Of a DNA stretch of 48,837 nt, positions 1-7,921 are shown piece by piece. Within the stretch, counting starts at the first letter, position 1, and every line of letters begins with the position of its first letter. The DNA is from Terriglobia bacterium (GTDB taxonomy: Bacteria > Acidobacteriota > Terriglobia > Bryobacterales > Bryobacteraceae): assembly GCA_025358575.1 (NCBI GenBank), contig JANYJA010000104.1, positions 1 through 48,837 of the forward strand, written 5' to 3'. The notes beneath the pieces are model-generated. The model ran no database searches and was not told where the DNA came from. It worked only from the letters and a program-made list of their open reading frames with translations. Made by a program: the position numbers and the translations under genes.

Positions 1-1163
1 TTCTCTTTTTGCGGCAGGACGCGGAATTGGAGATGCGGTGTGCCCGCGACCGCAATGGCGGCGAACTTCACGAATCCGACTTGCAAGTTCCGCGCAGGCT
101 GCTGGAGCGGGCGCTGCAACAGCGCCGCGATATGCTCTCGATGACATTCGATGCGGTTGATGGCGATGACGATGGCCCGGCCAATAGCATTGTGGGGCTG
201 GAGTTGCGGAGCGTGGTTTGCATTCCGCTGGTGCGCTTGCGAGCGGTGAATGCGAACGAGACGAGTGTCCTCTCCACGGCGAACGATACGCTGGGCGTGC
301 TTTACATCGACTCGCGCCGGATCGCGTCGGATCTGGCGGCTGGCAATCGCGAGCTGCTGCAAACGCTGGCTCTGGAAGCATCCACCATTCTTGAAAACGC
401 TCGATTACTGGAAGAGGAACGCTCGAAGCAGCGGTTGGAAGAGGAGCTGAATCTGGCGCGGAATATTCAGCAGAGTCTGCTTCCGAAGTCGCTGCCGCAA
501 TCGGGATGGTTTCGTGCGGCGGGGAGCAGCATTCCTTCGTATCAGGTGGGGGGCGATTATTTCGACGTGCTGCCGGTGGGGCGTTCCACGTGGGCGGCGG
601 TGGTGGCTGATGTTTCCGGTAAAGGCGTGAGCTCGGCGCTGCTAGCGGCGCTGCTGCAAGGCGCGTTTTTGACGGTGTCCGAAGGATCGGGCGCGATGGG
701 GGACACGATGGACCGCATCAATCGCTTTCTAACGGAACGCACTGAAGACGGTAAGTATGCGACGATTTTCTACGCCATGCTGGATCGCGCGGGACATTTG
801 AGGTACGTCAATGCCGGACATTGCGCGCCTCTGTTGGTGCCGCTGGACGGGCCTTTGAGCTATTTAGAGACCACGGCGATGCCGGTGGGATTGATCGACG
901 AGACTGTTTTTGAAGTGGAAGAAAAGCGGCTATCCGCGGGCGACAAGATCGTTATTTTCAGCGACGGTGTAACGGAAGCCGAGCGGCCGCCGGATGCTTT
1001 CTTCGGAAGGCGGCGGCTGCGCGAGGTGATTTTGGCGAATCTTGCTGGGTCATGCGCGGAGATGCACGACGCGATTCAAAGCGCGGTTCGCGGGTTTACG
1101 GAGAACGCGCCGCAGTCCGATGATGTGACACTGGTGGTGCTGGAGTATCGAGGGGAGGCGTAA
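1..1163 (+). CDS. GAF-domain SpoIIE/RsbU-type PP2C phosphatase, 5' partial
   Basis: Serine/threonine phosphatase of the SpoIIE/RsbU class, which normally dephosphorylates anti-sigma-factor antagonists in partner-switching stress control. The reading frame is open to the window edge, and the first residues look like the middle of a GAF domain (IPLV..., then LGVLYIDSR near residue 93), so the true start lies upstream, probably with an FHA domain as in relatives. A short coiled linker (about 130-150, NARLLEEE) leads to the PP2C domain. Metal and core motifs are visible: GGDYFDV, VADVSGKG, VNAGH, FSDGVTEA and QSDDVTLVV at the C terminus. The stop codon overlaps the next start as TAATG, suggesting translational coupling with the OsmC gene. 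Partner anti-sigma genes are not in view. The domain call is firm; the target is unknown. Confidence 0.9.
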   Translation, partial: LFLRQDAELEMRCARDRNGGELHESDLQVPRRLLERALQQRRDMLSMTFDAVDGDDDGPANSIVGLELRSVVCIPLVRLRAVNANETSVLSTANDTLGVLYIDSRRIASDLAAGNRELLQTLALEASTILENARLLEEERSKQRLEEELNLARNIQQSLLPKSLPQSGWFRAAGSSIPSYQVGGDYFDVLPVGRSTWAAVVADVSGKGVSSALLAALLQGAFLTVSEGSGAMGDTMDRINRFLTERTEDGKYATIFYAMLDRAGHLRYVNAGHCAPLLVPLDGPLSYLETTAMPVGLIDETVFEVEEKRLSAGDKIVIFSDGVTEAERPPDAFFGRRRLREVILANLAGSCAEMHDAIQSAVRGFTENAPQSDDVTLVVLEYRGEA

Positions 1164-1645
1164 TGCCAGACGTTGTTTACCGTTCCGAAGTTCGCATTGA
1201 GAGAGTGAAAGGGCCGGTGCGGAAAGCGTATCTTCCGGCTGAAACTGAGCCCGTCATATTTGGAGTACACGGCGCGGTCGCGGAGCACTACAAGGTTCCG
1301 CCGAATGTACTGGAATCCCATGCCACCACTTTGGATTACATTGTGGCGGCTGCCGCGGGTTGACTAACCGGAACCTTCGGGGGCGCGCTGGAGGCGCGCA
1401 AAATCGATGCATCGGGCGGGAAGCTTTGGTCCGATGCGGTGGGCGAAATCGAACTGGAAGGCAACGTAATGGTGATCCGGCGCATTCACGTGCGGTTGCG
1501 TCTGAAGGCGGATGAGACGCAGCGCGAAACGGTGGAGCGGCTGCACGGTTTCTATGCGGATAAGTGTCCGGTGTACCGAAGTTTAAAGGCGGCAATCGCG
1601 ATTACCACAGAGGTGATTATGGAGCCGTTGGAGGAGGGGGATTGA
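1163..1645 (+). CDS. OsmC-family peroxiredoxin-like protein, probable selenoprotein (in-frame TGA at Sec67)
   Basis: OsmC/Ohr-type proteins reduce organic hydroperoxides with a peroxidatic and a resolving cysteine. Here the frame opens at ATG 1163 and meets TGA at 1361-1363, then continues in the same frame without another stop to TGA 1643-1645, giving 160 residues, the normal family size. The residues before and after the TGA (LDYIVAAAAG, then LTGTFGGALEARKI) match the OsmC helix where AAAxGC(F/L) carries the first catalytic cysteine, so the TGA replaces exactly that cysteine. The second cysteine is kept as Cys135 in DKCPVYRSL; the 68-residue spacing is close to the 66 of E. coli OsmC (Cys59/Cys125). 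The TGA is followed by C, a leaky context, and by a SECIS-like hairpin. OsmC-like selenoproteins have been reported from metagenomes. Alternatives are a TGC/TGT-to-TGA mutation, a sequence error, or readthrough as cysteine. Confidence 0.8.
1383..1399 (+). promoter_or_regulatory. SECIS-like hairpin downstream of the in-frame TGA
   Basis: GCGCGC (1383-1388), loop TGGAG (1389-1393), GCGCGC (1394-1399): a perfect 6-bp stem with a 5-base loop. The apical loop starts 25 bases after the TGA, and a G is present in its first two positions. Bacterial SECIS elements typically have a small loop, a G among the first two loop bases and 16-37 bases between UGA and loop, so all three hold. Missing is the bulged U that E. 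coli SelB recognises. The stem also encodes GALEAR in GC-rich codons, so chance pairing cannot be excluded. Confidence 0.6.
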
Positions 1646-2202
1646 ACAGGTGTTTAAAAATATGTATTTTCCTGGTTCCGCTGGCACTCGTGGGCGCAGG
1701 CCAGACATCATCGCGACCTCGCGTACTTCGCAGTGTGTCCCCCGAGAAGAGCCGCGATTCCGCGCTTGAAGTGGCGCTGCGTCGCGAGTTGGGCAGCGAC
1801 GCTTTTTCATATGCCTACAATTTCGTTAACCTTAATGGCGCAAACGCGCGCGAGGTCCTGGTATACCTGCCAGGATCCGATTACTGCGGGTCAGGCGGTT
1901 GCACCTCACTGGTTTTGGAAAAGCACGACTTGGAGTATCGGCTGTTATCCAGACTCAGCCTAACTAGGGCACCCATCATTGTGAGTTCGCATCGGACGAA
2001 TGGCTGGAACGATTTGATTGTATTTGTCTCTGGCGGCGGAATACACGGAGGCTACTATTCCGTGCTGGCATTCGATGGGCAAAAGTACCCGGAGAATCCA
2101 ACGACTACCCCGGCAAAGCGGCTGCGACGAGGCGTCACTGGCATCGCATATTTATCTGGTGCGGACAAAGCCGAACGTGATATTGTTATTTCTCCAAGAT
2201 AA
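1642..2202 (+). CDS. Secreted protein of unknown function with GSGGC motif
   Basis: I do not recognise a named family. The best start is TTG 1642, which overlaps the OsmC stop (1643-1645) and has a strong GGAGGAGG ribosome site at 1630-1637; an in-frame ATG at 1564 would add about 26 residues that lie antiparallel in frame to OsmC and lack a ribosome site. From TTG the protein is 186 residues with a signal peptide (ICIFLVPLALVGAG). The core has a beta-rich look with VLVYLPGSDYCGSGGC, a motif seen in many small secreted or lipid-anchored hypothetical proteins; the two cysteines could form a disulfide. The start overlap suggests co-translation with the OsmC gene, but no shared function can be claimed. 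Confidence 0.7.
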   Translation: MNRCLKICIFLVPLALVGAGQTSSRPRVLRSVSPEKSRDSALEVALRRELGSDAFSYAYNFVNLNGANAREVLVYLPGSDYCGSGGCTSLVLEKHDLEYRLLSRLSLTRAPIIVSSHRTNGWNDLIVFVSGGGIHGGYYSVLAFDGQKYPENPTTTPAKRLRRGVTGIAYLSGADKAERDIVISPR

Positions 2203-2206
2203 CAAC

Positions 2207-2698
2207 ATGCCGACCTGGACAGAACACGATCTGAGCAGACAACTGAACCACGCGACCGCAAACGGTTGGATTCCGTTTTTCGAAGACGCCGCTGCCGCGA
2301 ACCAATTCGACACAGAGTTCCTGCTTGCCATCGCGAGCCGCGAGACCAATCTACTCAACATCAAGGGGGATTTCCAGGGCGGTGTTTTTCATGGCTTCGG
2401 GATTATGCAAGTGGATGTCCGCACCGACCCTGATTTCTGTGCCAATTGGACCTCAGATCAGGTGGAAGAATCGATTCAGCGTGGAACTGCAATCCTGGCG
2501 GGGAAACGCGACTCTTTGGCGGCCAAGCAAATTTCAGACTTGAAAGCTATCGCCGCGGCGTATAACACCGGCGCATCGAATGTGATTCACTCGATCGCGG
2601 CTGGAGGGGACCCGGACCGAACGACAACTGGCCATGATTATGGTTCCGATGTGGTGGCCCGAAGGGCCGTCTTTGTCAGTCTCCGCGCCCAGGTGTAG
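2207..2698 (+). CDS. Lysozyme/lytic-transglycosylase-fold protein without signal peptide
   Basis: 163 residues starting at ATG 2207, five bases after the previous stop. The pattern LLAIASRETN, GFGIMQVDV, then AAYNTG is the signature of the SLT/goose-type lysozyme fold: the Glu in SRETN would be the catalytic acid cleaving peptidoglycan glycan strands, and G(F/Y)GIMQ and AAYN(T/S)G line the cleft. No signal peptide or membrane segment is visible at this start, and the longer frame upstream to 2018 does not supply one. It may be released by lysis, exported by another route, or act on a foreign wall. The ribosome site is weak, so translation may be coupled to the upstream gene. It overlaps the convergent TPR gene by 23 bases. 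Confidence 0.75.
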   Translation: MPTWTEHDLSRQLNHATANGWIPFFEDAAAANQFDTEFLLAIASRETNLLNIKGDFQGGVFHGFGIMQVDVRTDPDFCANWTSDQVEESIQRGTAILAGKRDSLAAKQISDLKAIAAAYNTGASNVIHSIAAGGDPDRTTTGHDYGSDVVARRAVFVSLRAQV

Positions 2699-4481
2699 CT
2701 GAGAGTTTTTGGAAAATAGCGGACGCTTTAGCGGCTTCCGCCGCTTTCCCTTGTTTATCAAAGACTTTGCCGCGCAAATAGAAAATCCGGGGGAATGCGA
2801 GGGCTTGCAATCCCGAACCTACGGTCATCGCGGGAAGCGGGAACACGCTAACCAGCGGGGCCGCTTCCAGCTCCCTTCCCGTCTCGACGAGCGCCCAGGC
2901 GTAGAGCACCGGAGGCTCGGCTTGGGTCGCGGGCGACTCATCGACGATCGTTTTCCAAATGGGGGCGGCGGCCGCGAAGCCCTTCGTTAGCAGAAGGCGG
3001 AACGCATCGGCATGCGGATCGTTCTCGGTTTCACCGGTGACGATTTTGCGAATAAGTCCGGGAGTATTCTGCGAATGCCGCAATGCGGCGTCGCGATCTC
3101 CCGCGATCAGATCCCACATCGCCGCCTCAGCCAACGCCTGCGCGCGCCATTGCGGAGGAATTAGCGTTCTTTCGGCAAATTGCGCGATCTGCTGCCGCGC
3201 GGTTTGTACGTCGCCGACTGAGTAAGTCCACTCGGCCCGCAATAGATCGATTAGATTGGCTGGGGAGCGCCGCGGCAAGGCGAACCGGTCAAACAATTTC
3301 GTCGCTCCATCCACGTCACCGGTCATGCGGCGAGCCTGTGCGGCTTTGTAGAGATCGGCACCTTCCTGAAACGCGGCATCTTTCGCGAACGCTTGCAGAT
3401 AGTAGTTTTCAGCCTGATCGAAACGTCCGAATCGATAATGAGCATCGCCGATGCAATCGAGCGGATTGGCTTGCCCTGGGAGCAGCCGCTGATATTCGGA
3501 GAATGATTTGATCGCACCCGAGTCGTCGCCGTTGAACAACTGCGCATAACCGAGCGAATTCCACAGCCCGGATTCACGGGGCTGCAATTCGAGCGCTCTT
3601 TGATAATGCGAAATCGCATCGGGGAAATGTTTGCCGGCCATTTCGGAATCGGCGAGCGCGCGGGTGTTGTTGGCATCGTTCGGAGTCAGCCGCGCGATGT
3701 GGGCGAGCGCATCGCGGAGGTTGCGCAGATCCGGGCTCTTCAAGGCAGCCTCATCCAGATCGAGATACGCGCGATTCAATTCGTCGATGCCGGCGCCGCG
3801 CACCTTCGCTTCGGCCAGGACGCGCTCTTCGGACGCGCGATCCTGACGCGCGGCAGCGGCGCGAACGGCACCAACCCAAGCCGCTCCGAAATTTGGATCT
3901 GCCGCGGTGGCGCGCTCATATGCGGCACCCGATTCGGCAGGGGGTAGTTCCAGTGCCTGCGCGAATGCAGCCAGCGCTTGCTCATTACGAGTCGAGTATG
4001 CCCGCGTTTGGCCCCCGAACTTCTTCGCGATCCGATCCAGCAGCGGAGTGATTCCACCGGAGATGGGGCCGCTGGCGGACTCCATCGCGATCATCTTGCC
4101 CGTGGCTGCATTTTGTTCCGAAGCGCTCACGCGTAGTTGCCCACCGCTCTGCCCGATGTAGCCGGTGATGGTGGCGTGCGCACCGGCCAGCAGCGCGGCA
4201 TCAAGCTCAGCCGAGATGCCGGGAGCGGCTAACGGCCTGGGGCCAAAAGCGTTACCGACGCGATGTAACCCTTGTGAGGAGACGATCGAATATCGCGACG
4301 ATCCCGAAAGCTCAGCGCCTAAAACTTCGCTGGCGGCGCGCGCCATCCATTCCAAGCTCGGATTGCCAGTGAGATTTTCAAAGCGGAGAACGGCGAGCCG
4401 ACGCGGAACTTCCGCCTGCTTTGAACTACACGCCGCGAGGATGAGAAATCCGGCGAAAGTAAGGAGGGCTCGGCAACTCAC
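2676..4481 (-). CDS. TPR lipoprotein with TolB/FlgO-like N-terminal domain
   Basis: 601 residues. The N terminus is a lipoprotein signal ending LAACSS, so the mature protein should be anchored at Cys18 in the envelope. Residues 28-150 (LAVLRFENLTGNPSLEWMARAASEVL) resemble the alpha/beta domain found in front of TPRs in Acidobacterial adenylate-cyclase/CadC-type regulators and in FlgO/TolB-N proteins. From about residue 160 to the end there are TPR-type helix pairs (e.g. AISHYQRALELQPRESGLWNSLGYAQL, split across several repeats). A scaffold for envelope protein complexes is the likely role; partners are unknown. It is last in a minus-strand run after PBP1A and another TPR protein, 21 bases downstream of the latter, so it is probably co-transcribed with cell-wall synthesis. 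Confidence 0.8.
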   Translation of the reverse strand: MSCRALLTFAGFLILAACSSKQAEVPRRLAVLRFENLTGNPSLEWMARAASEVLGAELSGSSRYSIVSSQGLHRVGNAFGPRPLAAPGISAELDAALLAGAHATITGYIGQSGGQLRVSASEQNAATGKMIAMESASGPISGGITPLLDRIAKKFGGQTRAYSTRNEQALAAFAQALELPPAESGAAYERATAADPNFGAAWVGAVRAAAARQDRASEERVLAEAKVRGAGIDELNRAYLDLDEAALKSPDLRNLRDALAHIARLTPNDANNTRALADSEMAGKHFPDAISHYQRALELQPRESGLWNSLGYAQLFNGDDSGAIKSFSEYQRLLPGQANPLDCIGDAHYRFGRFDQAENYYLQAFAKDAAFQEGADLYKAAQARRMTGDVDGATKLFDRFALPRRSPANLIDLLRAEWTYSVGDVQTARQQIAQFAERTLIPPQWRAQALAEAAMWDLIAGDRDAALRHSQNTPGLIRKIVTGETENDPHADAFRLLLTKGFAAAAPIWKTIVDESPATQAEPPVLYAWALVETGRELEAAPLVSVFPLPAMTVGSGLQALAFPRIFYLRGKVFDKQGKAAEAAKASAIFQKLSATPGRGD

Positions 4482-4502
4482 GCGGTGCAGACCGCCGCCG
4501 GT

Positions 4503-5249
4503 CTAAAGTACACGCGGGTCCAGAGTCAGCAGTTGCTGGAACTCCGCGGTGGTTCGAAGCAAAGTAAATTCGGAGTCTTGCATGAGCTTTTTCTTTTCAG
4601 TGAATCCCTCTTCAAGCGCTTTTCGCAGGTAGAGCAACGCGCGATCGTTCACGCCTGCCTTGGCGTACGTCTTGGCGAGGTAATAGTGAAATTTGGCGCG
4701 CTCGTTGACGTTGCGCTCCTGCAGCAGAATTCCGTAAGCCGACCGGTGCTCAAAAACTTCGGGATCGAGTGACAATGCGGTTTCATAGGCGTCGGCGGCC
4801 TCTTTGTAATTCTTGCGCGCGAAGTACGCGGTGCCCAGGTTGCTGTAAATGGATGCCGACTTGGGGGCAAGCACCAGCGCCTTCTTATATTGCTTGATGG
4901 CGCGGCGGTAACTTTTCTGCGCGTAAAAGACCGTTCCCAGATTGTTGACCGCTTCGGAATAATCTGGCCGCAGTTTCAAGGCGTGTTCGTAGTTTTTCTT
5001 GGCGTCGACAATATCGAGCAACTGATGATAGGCGATGCCAACCTTATTCCAGGTGACGGCCGAGTCGGGGCCTTCCTTATATAAGTCGATGGCCTCACGA
5101 AACATTTTGCGAGCCATCAAAATGTCGCCGCGGCGCTCAGGAGTCAGTTGTGGAACGGGACTGGTATCAGGTGGTATTTCAGCGCCGCTTACCAACGCCC
5201 CCAGTGCCAGTCCGATCGCAAATATTGACGAAAAATGAATGGAAACCAT
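4503..5249 (-). CDS. Periplasmic TPR protein
   Basis: 248 residues with a cleavable signal peptide (FAIGLALGALVSGAE) and at least four consecutive TPR units between about residues 40 and 180, with classical W/Y-G-Y-F-A-P spacing (AVNNLGTVFYAQKSYRRAI, IYSNLGTAYFARKNYKEAA). TPR arrays bind peptides or partner proteins. It sits 52 bases downstream of the PBP1A gene on the same strand, and a GA-rich ribosome site precedes ATG 5249. By position it may help organise peptidoglycan synthesis, but that is inference only. Confidence 0.8.
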   Translation of the reverse strand: MVSIHFSSIFAIGLALGALVSGAEIPPDTSPVPQLTPERRGDILMARKMFREAIDLYKEGPDSAVTWNKVGIAYHQLLDIVDAKKNYEHALKLRPDYSEAVNNLGTVFYAQKSYRRAIKQYKKALVLAPKSASIYSNLGTAYFARKNYKEAADAYETALSLDPEVFEHRSAYGILLQERNVNERAKFHYYLAKTYAKAGVNDRALLYLRKALEEGFTEKKKLMQDSEFTLLRTTAEFQQLLTLDPRVL

Positions 5250-5301
5250 TTTGGCCTCCCCTCTTGTTTACCTATTTAACCACTTCTAGAGAGAGATGCA
5301 A

Positions 5302-7884
5302 CTATCCCTTTCCGACCAAGCGGTGCCAGAAGCCCTTCTTCTTCGGCGGACCCGGCACCTGGCTCGGCGGCGTTATCGGCATATCGATCTGTTGTGCTTG
5401 CGGTGGCGCGTAATTGGTGGTCGGGGCGGCTCCGGGATCGCCAGTTTGAGGCGATGGCCGGCGGCGCGGGGGAACCTGCGACGGATCGGCAGGCTGGCCG
5501 GTACCGGGCACATCCCATCCAGTGACGTTGGTGGAATCGGAAGTACCGGTACCCCCGTGCAACGGGCAGGTGCCGACGGGCTCAGTGCCGGCAATGAAAA
5601 CCTCTTGTCGCGTGGCCGGACAGAACGGCGTCGCTGGCATGCCCGATTCGGGATCGATTTGTATGGTCACGATGCCATCCGGGGCGGCGAAGGGCTTCAC
5701 GTTGCGATACTCACGAAGCTGCAATGCGCGCTTCATGAATTCGGTCCAAATAGGGAGGGCTGAGTGAGCGCCTTCGAGATTGAGCTCACGGTTGTCGTCG
5801 AAGCCGACCCATACAATGCACAGCAGCTCGGAAGTGAATCCGGCAAACCAGCCATCGTGGGAGGTCCCGGTTTTGCCAGCCGCCGGGACTTTGAAACCGC
5901 GTCCGCGGACACCAGCCGCAGTGCCGCTGCGCATCACTTCTTCGAGCATGCTCACCATTAAATAATTCACGCGGGGATCGAGAACCTGGTGTGTCTCGGG
6001 CTGGCTATCGTACATTACCGTGCCCTTCTGTTCTTTAACCTGGGCCAGGAAATCCGGCTTTACATAGCTGCCATGGTTGGCGTAGACGGTGTACGCCCCG
6101 GCCATCTCGATGGGAGTGGCTTCATAGGCTCCGAGCGCTATAGCGGGAGTGGCGCGCACGTTTTCGTTAATGCCGGCCTTTCGCGCGAGATTGACGACAG
6201 TGTTGTAGCCCACCATCTCGGCGACCTTTACGGTGGCGATGTTCATCGATTTGGCCAGCGCATTGCGGAGGGTGGTGACGCCGTGATACTCATGCTTAAA
6301 ATTGCCGGGTTCGTAAGGCTTGTTGTCGAACCAGAAAGTGGTGGGTTCGTCGACCACGGTGGAAGCCGGAGTGAGCGTGCGCGAACCGCCATTGATGGCG
6401 GTATTCATTGCGGCGGCATAAACGAATGGCTTGAAGATGGAGCCGGGCTGCCGTTGGGACACAATATGGTTGAGCTGGCTGGCACCGTAATTACGTCCGC
6501 CGACAACGGCTCTAATCGCTCCGGTGTGCGGATCGAGGGCAATCAAGGCGACCTGTGGCTCGACAAAATCGGCGGCGCCCTTGCGCTTCTTCTGCTTGCG
6601 CAACAGATCGTCGACCTGCTGCATGCCTGCCTTGACGGCGTCGTTAGCGGCACGCTGCAGATTCAGATCGAGAGTGGTGTAAATGCGGTACGACTGCGCC
6701 TGGAAATCGGTATCTTGAAACCGGGTCTGCAATTCGTCGTTCACCATATCGACGAAATAGGGAGCGTCGCTCGATTCAGCGCCGTTGGGCGCGATCTTGA
6801 TGGGCTTCTCACTTTCGACGGCATAGTCGCGATCGCCGATGTAATCGTTCTGCCGCATCAACGACAGCACCAGATTGCGGCGCTGCGTGGCGCGGTCCGG
6901 ATGGCGGATGGGGTTGTAATAGCTGGCACCCTTGAGCATGCCAGCCAAAAGCGCATCCTCCCCGATGGTAAGCGCGTGCAGATCCTTGCCAAAATACGCC
7001 TGGGCTGCTTCGCCAAAGCCGCGGATGGTGAAGCTGCCGCGACGCCCGAGATCCATCTCATTGCAGTAGAATTCGAAAATCTGCTGTTTGGAAAGTTTTT
7101 GTTCGAGCTGCAGCGTGATCATCAACTCAGAAGCTTTGCGCTTCCAGGTTCGCTCTGGCGCAAGCCACATATTTTTCGCGAGCTGCATGCTGAGCGTGGA
7201 GGCACCCTGCTCTTTATGACCGCCTTTTAAGTCGATATAGGCGGCGCGAACAATGCCCACCGGGTCGAAACCGGCATGCTGGAAAAAGCGCTTGTCCTCG
7301 GCGGAAAGAATAGCTTGGACGAGCATCGGCGGGATATCGGCAAACTGCACCAGACGCCGCTTTTCGCGATTGCGGTCGTACATGTTGGTGATAAGCTGCG
7401 GTTCGAGTTGAAGCTGGGGGCGGTCGGTATTGTCCCGAAGAGAAACAATCCGCGAGATCCTTCCTCCGGCAAACTTAAGCACGCCTTCTTCCTGATCGGC
7501 ATAGCTCTCGGGGCCGGGGAAGATTTCGATGGAATCCGCGCGCAGGTTGTAATATCCGACGCGATTGCCGCGCGATTCGGTATAGCCGCTGCGGCGCAAT
7601 TGGGCCACAATTTCGGCTGGATTGGCGGGGTCGCCGACCGCCGCAATCATGGGGGAGGAATAGACCCGTGACGTGGTGGCAAAGGGGCCGCCCTTCAATT
7701 TCTGATCGATCAACCGTGAATATTTCACCCAGAAAAACGAAACGGTAAAAACAGCAATGACGGCCACTAGCGCAAGTGAAACAAGCAGGATTTTGCCGCT
7801 GGGCCGGAGGAAAAAACGAACTAAGCGCGCTTCGCGGGGCACGCGAACTTTTACGTTCCTCTTGGTGGCTTCCACTTTTCTCAT
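5302..7884 (-). CDS. mrcA: Penicillin-binding protein 1A (bifunctional glycosyltransferase/transpeptidase)
   Basis: Class A PBP that polymerises lipid II and cross-links peptides in the periplasm. 860 residues: basic cytoplasmic tail, one membrane segment (31-52), a GT51 transglycosylase domain with catalytic Glu196 in AEDKRFF and the GASTLSMQLAKN motif (227-238), and a transpeptidase with SxxK at Ser482 (SIFK), SxN at 546 (SMN) and KTGTS at 671. All catalytic motifs are intact. The C-terminal 80 residues are a proline-rich disordered tail ending in a basic PKKKGFW patch, longer than usual. ATG 7884 has a GAGAGA ribosome site. It is transcribed divergently from the DUF4380-like gene with only 37 bases between starts, and leads a three-gene run with two TPR proteins. 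Confidence 0.95.
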   Translation of the reverse strand: MRKVEATKRNVKVRVPREARLVRFFLRPSGKILLVSLALVAVIAVFTVSFFWVKYSRLIDQKLKGGPFATTSRVYSSPMIAAVGDPANPAEIVAQLRRSGYTESRGNRVGYYNLRADSIEIFPGPESYADQEEGVLKFAGGRISRIVSLRDNTDRPQLQLEPQLITNMYDRNREKRRLVQFADIPPMLVQAILSAEDKRFFQHAGFDPVGIVRAAYIDLKGGHKEQGASTLSMQLAKNMWLAPERTWKRKASELMITLQLEQKLSKQQIFEFYCNEMDLGRRGSFTIRGFGEAAQAYFGKDLHALTIGEDALLAGMLKGASYYNPIRHPDRATQRRNLVLSLMRQNDYIGDRDYAVESEKPIKIAPNGAESSDAPYFVDMVNDELQTRFQDTDFQAQSYRIYTTLDLNLQRAANDAVKAGMQQVDDLLRKQKKRKGAADFVEPQVALIALDPHTGAIRAVVGGRNYGASQLNHIVSQRQPGSIFKPFVYAAAMNTAINGGSRTLTPASTVVDEPTTFWFDNKPYEPGNFKHEYHGVTTLRNALAKSMNIATVKVAEMVGYNTVVNLARKAGINENVRATPAIALGAYEATPIEMAGAYTVYANHGSYVKPDFLAQVKEQKGTVMYDSQPETHQVLDPRVNYLMVSMLEEVMRSGTAAGVRGRGFKVPAAGKTGTSHDGWFAGFTSELLCIVWVGFDDNRELNLEGAHSALPIWTEFMKRALQLREYRNVKPFAAPDGIVTIQIDPESGMPATPFCPATRQEVFIAGTEPVGTCPLHGGTGTSDSTNVTGWDVPGTGQPADPSQVPPRRRPSPQTGDPGAAPTTNYAPPQAQQIDMPITPPSQVPGPPKKKGFWHRLVGKG

Positions 7885-7921
7885 TCTCTCACGCGCAATA
7901 AACTTGATACAGTAACATCCG

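Noticed and set aside
1163-1645. Annotating the OsmC gene as a pseudogene or as two genes.
   Set aside because: Both parts lie in one frame with intact family motifs on each side of the single TGA, which falls exactly on the catalytic cysteine and is followed by a suitable hairpin. A pseudogene remains the fallback if no selenocysteine machinery exists in the genome.
5989-7230. 413-residue + strand frame across the PBP1A gene.
   Set aside because: It is the shadow of the real PBP1A frame on the other strand; no family features are seen.
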